From positions 2,653,978 through 2,684,238 of the forward strand of contig NC_030995.1 in assembly GCF_000149955.1 (NCBI RefSeq): a DNA stretch of 30,261 nt, in the 5' to 3' direction. The first letter of the stretch is position 1. Each line of letters opens with the position of its first letter. The DNA comes from Fusarium oxysporum f. sp. lycopersici 4287 (taxonomy: Eukaryota; Ascomycota; Sordariomycetes; Hypocreales; Nectriaceae). The position numbers were made by a program, and so were the translations under genes. Shown here one piece after another: positions 1 through 11,377 of the stretch. The notes under the pieces are model-generated. The model saw nothing but the letters and a program-made list of their open reading frames with translations, did not search any database and was not told the DNA's origin.

Positions 1-307
1 TCCGTCGGCCCATAGATTTCCTTTAGTCCTACCCGGTGCGTATAGACGTCAAGGCTATGTCCAAGACGCGTAAACCACCATGGTATCTCGTGCCTCCTTA
101 ATAACTTACTCTTACTCTTGGCCTACACTGCTGCCCACTGGCAATTAAACTTCGAAGCTTTTACCCATATAGGGAAGATTTCTCCCAAGAACCAGAGTAC
201 CATCTTCATCTAGACACCAGATCTCCAACTGAGCAATGGGGTACACCGGAAAACCATCGCTCTCATGACTACTGGGGCTGACATGTGTCTGTTAGTGTGA
301 TCATGCC
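1..307. other. Window edge and upstream region of the first regulator
   Basis: No complete gene is visible in the first 235 bases. At 236-265 there is a short frame beginning ATG with the peptide MGYTGKPSLS, which resembles the usual N-terminus of this zinc-cluster family (M-x-Y-x-G-K-P-S). It meets a TGA at 266-268. A branch-site-like CTGAC near 279-283 and an acceptor-like TTAG ending at 295 precede the next open stretch. This is read as the remains of exon 1 and its intron. Confidence 0.4.
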
Positions 308-1810
308 ATGCCTGGATGTTCGCAATGCTTGCGCCAGAAAATCCAATGTCCTGGCTATGAGACAGACTGGGACCTGCGATTCAGAGATGAGACAATCTTC
401 TTGGCTACAGGAACTAGCAAAAGGAAGGCTAATCAAGCTGCAAAACGCTCAACGCCGTCACCACCAAACTTTCCAAGTCGAGCTATCAACATACCAACTG
501 CTGATACAGCTTTATCGTACTTTATGGTCTCATATATAGATAGTACAGTCTATGGGAGCTACCTGCCCCAACTATATACAGAGGCTGTGCTGCAAAAACC
601 TGGCCAAGACGCCTTTGTCACGACAATACGAGCTGCATCAATGGCCGCTCTAGCCAAACGCCATCAGAGTCGAGAGACTTTGGGAATGGCGCTGAAGGAG
701 TTCTCTACGGCGCTAGCACAAACCAACGCTAGCCTTGCGGACCCCAGCACGGCAACACTGAATGCCACTCTGGGCGCAGTGCTTACCATGGGTCTCTTCG
801 AATCGATTGTCTCCACTGGCAAAGAGAACATCGGTAACTGGACAGCTCATACTCTTGGGACTATTGCATTGTTACGTCTACGAGGACTTGAACAATTCAG
901 CGATCTTCTTGGTCGGCGCATGTGTATCCATGCTGCCTACAACATCCGCGTCAGCTGCATTAACCGCGCTGTTGAGGTTCCTAAGGATCTCATTAAACTG
1001 GAGGAAGACTTTTACAAGGCGTTTAATTTCCCCAAGGCTGTTCGAGACCATTACTCCATCATGAATAGAACCTGCAGTATCAAGGCCGACTTGAAAAACG
1101 GGCTGACTCCTGAACTCATCTGCCGAGCTCTGGAAACCGAGCACGACGCAGACCTGTTCATCCAAGGGTTTAGCCCACCAACAAGTACGGCACAAGAGGG
1201 CTCACGCAGCACATCTCCACCAACTCCTCATCAACCTCTGACTAATAGTGTTATGCTTCACAACGCAACGGGCGCTCCACCTTTAGCAATGATGGCTCGG
1301 TGGTTATTCGGAATGTCAATGCTTCGATTGGTACTGAATGAGATTGTTTGGAGCGGTACTCCAATGTACGACGGCCACCCTGAGATCCTGCAGAGAATGT
1401 ACCAGGTCAGCGGTGGACTTCATGGAAAACCCGTTAGTGAGCACTTTCAGTCACATCTAGCGGCATATGCTGTAGGGAAGATCAGTCAAATCTCCAGACA
1501 AGTTCTCGCTTTTGCACCCAGGTTCCTGAATGAGGATCTGGTTCCTCACTTTACCAAAATGGCTCGCTGCATAGTTCTACCTCTGGCATTTATTCAGAGT
1601 AGCCCTTGCTGTCCGCCGGACATTTATCAAGAAGCCAAGGACCTACTTATGAGATTCGAAAGCGACATTGAATTATCGCAAGGCCAATTTGCAGCAACTG
1701 TGCTTTACACCTCAAGGCTAGCAGGAGAGTGGTAAGTCGATCCCTGTTCAGTATGTTAGGTCTCCTCTAACACGTTGCTGTATAGGCTTCCCCTACACCA
1801 TATGATATAG
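308..1810 (+). CDS. Zn2Cys6 fungal transcription factor with half a zinc cluster (probable pseudogene or truncated regulator)
   Basis: The N-terminus PGCSQCLRQKIQCPGY followed by WDLRFRDE is the second half of a GAL4-type zinc cluster (last three cysteines plus linker) in the group with a fungal transcription factor 2 (PF11951-like) regulatory region. The first three cysteines are absent. An acceptor-like TTAG at 292-295 sits directly before codons for C-D-H-A that run in frame into M308, so the ATG at 308 is probably internal rather than the original start. The reading frame stops at 1735, but GTAAGT at 1732-1737, CTAAC near 1767 and TATAG ending at 1785 define a 54-nt intron. Splicing it gives the tail EWLPLHHMI, typical of this family, and a stop at 1808-1810. 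The protein from M308 would be about 482 residues. Without the full cluster, specific DNA binding is doubtful. Target genes are unknown. Confidence 0.65.
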
Positions 1811-1857
1811 AGTATCTCGAGGGCTAAAGCTAAAGAATTGGTGTTATACTCTTAGAT

Positions 1858-1888
1858 GTAGTAGTCAGAGTAGTCAGAGTAGTCGCTA
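1858..1888. repeat. Short tandem repeat (unit AGTAGTCAG)
   Basis: The 9-nt unit AGTAGTCAG is repeated about 2.7 times in the AT-rich gap between the convergent ends of the first two genes. It looks like simple replication slippage. No function is apparent. Confidence 0.6.
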
Positions 1889-2016
1889 TATAGTCTCTTT
1901 TATATTCTGCTTCTAATATTAATCATAAAGTAAATAGAAAAAGCATTCTAGTACTATTTATAAATTGCATATTATCCTAATATTAAACGCAATTCTAGAT
2001 ACATAAGATAACAATA

Positions 2017-4005
2017 TTATCGCCTATACATGTAGTTGGGCTCACTACTTGATAGTAGCCTTTGTCTCCCCGTATTTTGGTCGCCATAGCTTAAAGAGTA
2101 TGCATCCACTTCCATATGCCCTTTTGGATCTCCCGGAAATGGGTCAAAAGTCGCAAAAGGCTGCATTGACGTCAATCCGGTATTTGATATAGTCAACGTT
2201 CCCCCATCCACTGCTAATACCTTCTTCCGGCCCATGGGCAACAGGGTTATCTCTGGAGCTTTCTTGACATATCCTGGGTTTGCTTCGTTCATTTCTGAGG
2301 TAGTATGAATCAGGTTCCCCAGAAGAGTGCTAGACCAGTGTCCATCGGCAGAATACATAAGGCCTATCCAGATAACTGCAGCAAGTACTAAAGCCAAGCA
2401 GGTTAAAAAGAGCTGCAAGCTAGACATAGCTACCATGAGCTTATCAACGCTGAGTTCCACAAGTGACGGGTCGATGCTGACGCTGTAAGCTCTAGCAGTC
2501 AATAATGCCTCAATTGCTCCAGAGTGATCCCCCAGCCAAGTCAGGGACTTTTCGTCAAGTGACTGAGCACTAATGTTTGATCGAGCAGCACCTAAACCAC
2601 GCGTGATCATTACAGCAGCTGTATCAACTTGACCAAAGAAGCCATGTTTAACATCTGGAGCTTTGGAACTAGTACAATCAGTCTGCGTGACCTTTCCACC
2701 GAATGCTTCGTTCTGGAAATTGGATCTTTCACATTTCTCAAAAGGCTCTGGGGCCTCAGAAAGTGTTTCCGATCGAATGAGTGTGATCTTTGTGGTGGTA
2801 ATGCTGATGAGAGAATACATGCTGGCGTTATTGACTTGCGGCGTATAATAACCCCAGTTCTTTTGAAGAGCGGACTTATTGTTGTTATCAGCTGTGTTTG
2901 CACCAAATTGGTAACTGGCACCCTGATCCTGAGCCCCCATTATGTCGTAGATAATACGGCCCATGAGAGGGTTAGCTTCTTTCGTACTGTCTTGGTCGGT
3001 GCTGGTGCTCCAGGTCCGGTTGACGAAGTCAGCGACTTCATATTGCCCAAACGGAATATCGGGATTGGTCACCATTGTCGCCTTAAAAGTGGACTGAAAA
3101 AAGGTGTGGCGTCTTGTTTCTTTGGTTACAGTAAATACTTGATTCATGAAGGCTGAGCCTCCGCCTGTGCCCAGTGAGACCCAAATGTTGTCGACCCTGT
3201 TAGGCCTGATGTATCGTGAATCCATGTCTTCGTCAGTCGCATCGTTCCAATGAACCTCGGGCAGTCCTGTTACCCCTTCAATAATGCTCTGCGCTTCGGC
3301 ATTATTAAATGTGCAATTCCAAACAGCAGACCCTTCATTAAATAAGATGCATGAACTAAACAAAGTCATATTCATAGTATCAGTATAAGGCATCATCGCG
3401 TTGGTGTCCGGGGAAACTGAGAAGCCGTCACCATCTAACCAAATACGGGCACCGATACCAAGCCCTTGTCGTGTCGGCGCTACCACTTCAGGTGTCCCAT
3501 GGCTGTTGTCCACTTTCCCTGTTAAACTGTAGTTGAGACCCGGATTGAATAGTTCAGCACCAATGATTTGTGGGAGCTTTTCCCCGGTGCTTCGAAGTTC
3601 AGTCGGATCTAGGGCCAGTTGTATGATGTAAGGAGGGTTCTCGTTTCTTTGGCGTTGGTCAGCAGCGACGGTCGTGTTTGTTGCCTGGAAGATGTAGCCT
3701 GGTGAATCCAAAGCCCAAAGAAGTGTGCCATAGAGGGATGAGGTAATGCTAAGAAGGCTAAATAGTAGAACGACTAGCCCACCGCGCGAAGGGCCCCGGG
3801 AGGAGATAAAGAGTGATTGCTGGATGTAATCTTCTGTAAACATCAGATATGCTGTGAATTGGTTTGATCGTGCAGCAATAAGCGAGAAAAGCTTAAAAAT
3901 AAATATGCCCATAAGCAACTCCGCGCATTTAAAGATAAAAGATTTAAGGGCACTGTGATACAACGGTATCGATGACTTGACAAATCCCGAAGTTGATTCA
4001 ATCAT
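2017..4005 (-). CDS. Multi-pass membrane protein with a large glycosylated external domain, function unknown
   Basis: This is a single uninterrupted frame of 662 residues. Hydrophobic segments lie at about 23-46, 76-98 and 527-551. Between the second and third is a domain of roughly 430 residues rich in N-glycosylation sequons (NTT, NYS, NMT, NCT, NRT, NAS, NIS), with several cysteines, which implies it lies outside the cell or in the lumen. A hydrophilic tail of about 110 residues follows the last helix. Proteins of this layout are common, unnamed and lineage-expanded in Fusarium and relatives; no catalytic motif is recognisable. It converges on the truncated regulator and is divergent from the prenyltransferase gene. 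I do not assign a function. The high confidence is for the gene, not for any role. Confidence 0.8.
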   Translation of the reverse strand: MIESTSGFVKSSIPLYHSALKSFIFKCAELLMGIFIFKLFSLIAARSNQFTAYLMFTEDYIQQSLFISSRGPSRGGLVVLLFSLLSITSSLYGTLLWALDSPGYIFQATNTTVAADQRQRNENPPYIIQLALDPTELRSTGEKLPQIIGAELFNPGLNYSLTGKVDNSHGTPEVVAPTRQGLGIGARIWLDGDGFSVSPDTNAMMPYTDTMNMTLFSSCILFNEGSAVWNCTFNNAEAQSIIEGVTGLPEVHWNDATDEDMDSRYIRPNRVDNIWVSLGTGGGSAFMNQVFTVTKETRRHTFFQSTFKATMVTNPDIPFGQYEVADFVNRTWSTSTDQDSTKEANPLMGRIIYDIMGAQDQGASYQFGANTADNNNKSALQKNWGYYTPQVNNASMYSLISITTTKITLIRSETLSEAPEPFEKCERSNFQNEAFGGKVTQTDCTSSKAPDVKHGFFGQVDTAAVMITRGLGAARSNISAQSLDEKSLTWLGDHSGAIEALLTARAYSVSIDPSLVELSVDKLMVAMSSLQLFLTCLALVLAAVIWIGLMYSADGHWSSTLLGNLIHTTSEMNEANPGYVKKAPEITLLPMGRKKVLAVDGGTLTISNTGLTSMQPFATFDPFPGDPKGHMEVDAYSLSYGDQNTGRQRLLSSSEPNYMYRR

Positions 4006-6369
<2,364 letters not shown>

Positions 6370-6440
6370 ATCATAGTAATTTAATTTCATAGCGGTCATA
6401 TGCTTGAGCCAGTAACAGGAACAAAAAAGCGACCTCCTAT

Positions 6441-7868
6441 TTACTCTGGCTTCCTTGCCCACACAGTTCTCAAGCGAATATACGGGTGATTCCTCCTGTC
6501 TCTAATCTCTCGTCGGAACTTGGCGATGTATACATGGACCTCCTCCGGAGTCCATCCTAGAGTGTTGGCAACAAACAACACTAACCCTTCAGTGTCCTGA
6601 GTACTAAACAGCTCACCAAACTGACCAATTTCTTTAAGCTTGGGATCTTTTGGGAAAGGATTCAGGGGTAACTAAAGGCGAGACTCGTCAGCGTATCCTT
6701 ACTTGATGTTGGAGAATGGCTTACCTTTGAGTCCCATTGCTTAACATCTGTAAAACCAGCCTTTTCGATGCCAGGTCTCTGAAGCTCGTCTCCTACTACA
6801 GTGAACGTATTTCCAATCGTCTTTGAGGCCTTGATAAAGATAGGCCCCCACTGAGCCAATGCCGAGTCGGGCTTTACGCTATCGTCATCACTCTCGATGA
6901 TAGCTGAGGCCTCAAAGGACTCGACCCAACCGCCCGGCTTGAGAGCCTTGAAGGCCTGTTCAAAGAGCTTATCCCAATCGGGAACACATCCAACTAAATA
7001 ACGTAAGTGGACGTAATCAAAGGACTCCGGAGGGAAGGTCCAATCCTGATTGAAGTCCTCGATCTCGCTACATAGAATGTGAGACAGTGACATCCTTTCA
7101 TGAACGGTTCAACCCTTACAACTTGACATTAGGCGGCACCCATGAAGGTTGGATTGGAGAGATGTCCGTCCCTATCACTTCGCATCCGGGATACTTGTCC
7201 GCAAAATCACTTCCAGGTCAGCAATAAGGTAAAGCTTTAGGACTTATCAACCACTAACATGGCCCATATCCCTGTGAGATAGATGCAAAATAAGCACGAC
7301 AACTCCAGACGACTTTGTCACAAGCATTCACATACCTGTTCCGCATCCAACGTCAAGTACCTTCTGGTAGTAGCGGATGGCTTTAGCCTAGAGCTTGTTG
7401 TCCTGAAAAACCACAGGGCTTACTTGAATGTTATCATTTAGCGGAGCAAAGTGCAGCTCGCCGTCTTGCGAAAGAGTAAACATGTGATGCCTAGACGTGT
7501 TAGTTGACACAGCCCATCAAAGGATTTAGATCTTACGCAATGTCCATCGCTTCACTTTGTCGTTCATCATTAGAGCCCCTGGCACAATATCAGCCTTGCT
7601 TTCGGTCACATAATGACTGATATTACCAATAGGCAGCATTCCCTCTCTCGCTATGGTAAGTCCTGCCATTGATGGTACGGTAATGGAGGATGCTTGAGGT
7701 GATGGAGGCCGTCGAGCTTTCGGAGTCTTCGCCGAGACCTGGATCATCTTCCTCCCCCTCAGGAAGATCATCGACTTCAAGTGCCTGTGCAGCAGTTGCG
7801 ACAGGTCCCTGACTCTGGGGAGATCGTGGAGACCGCGGCGAACCGCTCTTGGGGCTCTCCTGAGACAT
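6441..7868 (-). CDS. LaeA-like SAM-dependent methyltransferase, eight exons
   Basis: Exons, all in consistent phase: 7868-7627, 7578-7537, 7490-7424, 7387-7336, 7271-7259, 7209-7120, 7067-6725 and 6671-6441; they total 1080 nt and encode 359 residues. The start MSQESPKSG is preferred to an upstream in-frame ATG because the family begins with such a Ser/Pro/acidic tail. After the low-complexity N-terminus comes [18 protein letters not shown]. Motif [10 protein letters not shown] (residues 127-135), binds S-adenosylmethionine. Then come the acidic loop in [12 protein letters not shown], the conserved [12 protein letters not shown], and YLVGCVPDW with LKPGGWVE. Members include LaeA-type regulators and small-molecule O- or N-methyltransferases in metabolite clusters. 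Its place between the prenyltransferase and a regulator favours a pathway role, but a regulatory role cannot be excluded. It converges on the prenyltransferase with a gap of about 70 bp. A 13-nt exon is discussed in the findings. Confidence 0.9.
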
Positions 7869-8091
7869 GTTGCAGCAGCGCAGTAGGAGACAAGAGTTGG
7901 AGACGAGCGACAGTGAAGAAGAAAGCTGCGCTCTGACCGAGGTCAAATGCGTCTTTTAATTGTGCGTAAAGCTTCGGGGCTGACCCTCAAGTACATGATC
8001 TGATTCGATAATCCTCTTGGTGCAGTGTAACATGTGACGGATGTTCCTTGCCTATAAATTTGAGGGTCATCACCAACCAGCCACTTAGAAG

Positions 8092-8324
8092 ATGGCATTA
8101 AGCGACTCAGTACCACTTACAAGCCCATTCGGAGTGGGAGGAAACAAGGGGTTTGCCGTCTTGGCAAGAGTCATTGAGAAAGGTCGCAGTTGAGCCGAAA
8201 TTTTATACATAAATTTAGAAAGTAAGGGTATCTGCTCTGTAATCCCATTCGGACTAGTTGCTACTAGCCAATTCAAACCATTACCACTACCCAAGAGATT
8301 GTCTACCGATATTTTTGCCGCGTT
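8092..8324 (+). other. Short unassigned frame running into the assembly gap
   Basis: A TATAAAT box (8053-8059) is followed 33 bp later by an ATG that opens 33 codons, MALSDSVPLTSPFGVGGNKG and onward, ending in TGA at 8191-8193. The same frame then stays open up to the gap. The decamer CCCATTCGGA occurs twice, at 8124-8133 and 8244-8253, exactly 120 bp apart and in the same frame. This could be a broken or intron-containing gene, a 5' leader of the downstream regulator, or chance. I do not recognise the peptide. Confidence 0.2.
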
Positions 8325-8479
8325 NNNNNNNNNNNNNNNNNNNNNNNNNNNNNNNNNNNNNNNNNNNNNNNNNNNNNNNNNNNNNNNNNNNNNNNNNNNN
8401 NNNNNNNNNNNNNNNNNNNNNNNNNNNNNNNNNNNNNNNNNNNNNNNNNNNNNNNNNNNNNNNNNNNNNNNNNNNNNNN
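8325..8479. other. Assembly gap (155 N)
   Basis: A run of unknown bases. Any start codon, exon or promoter of the downstream regulator within it is hidden. The true gap length may differ from 155. Confidence 0.99.
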
Positions 8480-8548
8480 CATATGCCAAGCAGTAGACTC
8501 CAACCTATACCCTACTGTCCCATCTGTAGACAGTTGTCGCTCGCTTCA

Positions 8549-11268
8549 ATGACTCTCCCATGCAGTGACTGCGGTGCCACTTTTGCTAGAGACGAGCATC
8601 TTCGACGTCATCAACGACGACACCTAGACATTCGCCCTTATAGTTGTCGAGATTGCAACAGCGCCTTTACGCGAAAGTGAGTGAATGGCAAGCCCATATC
8701 ACCTCTCGGCTACATTTGTGTTAATAAACGCCAGGGATACTCTGAATCAGCATTTACTTACCCATGATCCTGCCAGGATGACTCGTAGGTCTCGCAGGGT
8801 AGCCTATGTAGCCAAGGCTTGTACTTCCTGCGCCCGATCTAAACAACGTTGCGACGGTCATTCGCCCTGCGGAAGGTGTTCTCTCAAGAATCTCGATTGC
8901 TTCTATCGGCCTTTACAACAGAAAGGGCAGACCTCACCCCGTGGCGTCAGCCCTCAGTCTCCTTCCTCCAGCGGGAGGGACAGTCATTTGCATGACACTT
9001 TACCTCTAGTTCAGAGCCAGCCAAGTCCTTTGCCACTTGATTTAGCAAGAAATGTTCACAGCCGCGCATCAAAAGCTTTGAGTGAACTTCCTTCTCTATC
9101 AACAGACGTCGGCAATACTTCTATAGAGATGCACTTGGATTCCGGCCAAGAAACGGGTCCTATTGGCGATTTTGGGCAGTCAACTAATCTTAATGGAGTC
9201 TTCGTCAACAATTGTACCTTTGGGGCCGAAGGATTAGACTTCCAAGATTGGGAGTCACTTGGTATAGATCTTCCCTGGAACAGTTCCGTGCGCTCCATGC
9301 TCGACAATCCATTATTGGAACTACCGCACCCCATGACATTCTTTTTCCGGAGCCCAAGCGAAGTGCTCGGCCAAGCAGATACCTATAATATATCGACTTC
9401 TATGGATAGTGAGCCCATGGTCCATCAACTTGAATGCGAAACCCCAACCCCGAGCTTTACTCAGTCCTTCGCCAACCCAAGTTCTCAAGGCCAAGGCGGC
9501 CAGACATCGCCTGAAACCACTCCGCACCCCTCTCCCAGAGATGATGTCGACCTTGAGCCATGGAGGGCAGAAGACTACGGGCATGTACCCTATATAACCA
9601 ACGAAGCTTACCAAGTCATGACTTCCACTTTCAAACAACTCAATAGCGATAATGCATATTGTATACCATTCACGAACAAGCATTTACCATCTCTACAGCA
9701 CATGCAGATCTATATGCAAGTTTACTTTGAAGAGTATCACCCCGTTTTCCCTCTACTCCATAAGGCAACATTCTCACCTACTAAAGACGACTGGCTACTG
9801 AGCCTCGCTGTTTCATCGATCGGGTGCCTGTTTTCGAAAACCTTGCAGTCAAGAGAAGTCTACCCCATCATGCAGGAATTTCTACGCCGAGCTATTCGCA
9901 TACAGGTCAGTGCGTCCTTTTCTGATTCCTCGATTTGACCTTTTTAAATAGAGTCGATATTGACAAAGCTTACTTTCACTAGCTGGAACGAAGTCAGACT
10001 TTAGCACCCAGTATCTGTGTTGCTCAGGCTTCCGTCCTGAACCAGATTGGCATGATGTACGGTGGGGATCTAAGATTTGCAGAATGCGCCCATGAGACAA
10101 TGGCACAGCTTGCAACCCAATGCCGCAAGATAGCTTCATTCTCAGCCAACTTAGCCAAGTCGTCACTGGCTGAACATGCGGTACCTCAAGACTGGCAAGG
10201 ATGGATCAGGGCGCAATTAGAGATTCGTTTGTTTTACTGCGCTTGGGTAAGTGTCTTTCATTTTAATTAGTTCACCTTCATAAGGCCTGAGCATGATGGT
10301 AACTAACTTGGGTTTAGCTTATAGATAGCCAGCAAGTTGGCTTCTTCGCTTTCTCATCCACAATTCCAATCGACTTTCTTCAGTTTCCCATGCCAGTCAA
10401 TGAACGTGTCTGGGGCATTTCTACTACCGAGACGTGGAAGCATAGTCTCACAGAGGGTATGGGCTGCAAGTATACATGGAAGACGGCCTAGAGCTGACAT
10501 TGTCTTTAGATTCATCTTCTCAACAATTTAACTCTCCGCCAGGTGCTTCTGGGCCTTTACCGTTATCGTGAGCTCCCTGGCCAGCTTGATGCGTTTAACT
10601 CGCTTCTTCTGGTCATGGGTATTCTGAATGACCTCTCTTGGCTTCGTCATGCTCATTTATATCTGGACATACTGCAGCGACATGTCGAGACTCTGCCACC
10701 CACAGCTCTTACTCGAGCTTGCATGACTAACATTCACATGGTTTCACTCTTGATATACTTCCCGACTAGAGAGGTTATCGCATTTGGACGCTGGCGGGTC
10801 ACTGAAACCCAACATTCAATGGTTGTTGACAAACTGAAAAGATGGATGTGTAATCCTCGCAGTGCACGAGAAGCTCTGATACATGCATGCAGTATTTGGT
10901 CCCAGATTCGTTCAAGCAGCACTAATGCCCAGCATGAGGCACCAGCTTTCCTACATAGCGCTATCTCCATCTGGGCTTTGGTTGAGTATAGCGAAGCACT
11001 TGACCTTGGAAATCTAGATGAATCTCCGATTCTACGGTTGGATAACCTAAGTCAAGATGTCAAGTCCTGGGCTGCTGGGACTGACAAGAAACGCCCGTAC
11101 TTAAGTGGAGTTGGGCTTTTGGGGCATCAGGGTGCCTTAGCCCGGTTGATAAGTGAGACTGCAAGATTCCTAGAGGAAACGATAGCTTGGCCTCAAGCTC
11201 GGAGAACAGGACCATATTTGAAACATTCTTATGCCGAGTCACAGAAGCCTCGCCAGTGTGTAAGTTAG
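8549..11268 (+). CDS. Dual C2H2 / Zn2Cys6 fungal transcription factor, likely cluster regulator
   Basis: Proposed exons: 8549-8676, 8735-9905, 9983-10246, 10318-10456 and 10510-11268; an earlier ATG at 8483, or one in the gap, is possible. From M(8549) there are two C2H2 fingers (C5, C8, H21, H25 and C33, C36, H49, H53; the second is joined across intron 1). A GAL4-type cluster follows (C72, C75, C82, C88, C91, C98), then a Ser/Pro-rich linker and a fungal transcription factor middle domain (PF04082-like), with YMQVYFEEYHPVFPLLHKAT and, later, LYRYRELPGQLDAF. All joins keep frame except the last. The only good donor after exon 4 (GTATGG at 10457) leaves phase 1, while the exon from 10510 must be read in phase 0. 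One extra G in GGG at 10455-10457 explains this, so the gene is either frameshifted or carries a sequencing indel. The C-terminus is also uncertain, because a GTAAGT at 11260 could end it earlier. It lies between the methyltransferase and P450 genes and is the natural local regulator. Confidence 0.8.
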
Positions 11269-11377
11269 TTGGCCTATACCTGCTTAATATAGATTGAGAA
11301 CCCTTAGTAATTAAACTGTTATGAGAGTGATTGAAACCAGCAGCACGATTCAAATTTAATACCTGCAATGAATCATG

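Noticed and set aside
2610..3156. Open frames on both strands inside the membrane-protein gene (+ strand 175 codons; - strand 103 codons)
   Set aside because: They overlap a long frame with coherent helices and glycosylation sites, and show no domain or splice logic of their own.
8085..8680. Frames that read through the run of N
   Set aside because: The bases are unknown, so continuity across the gap is an artefact.
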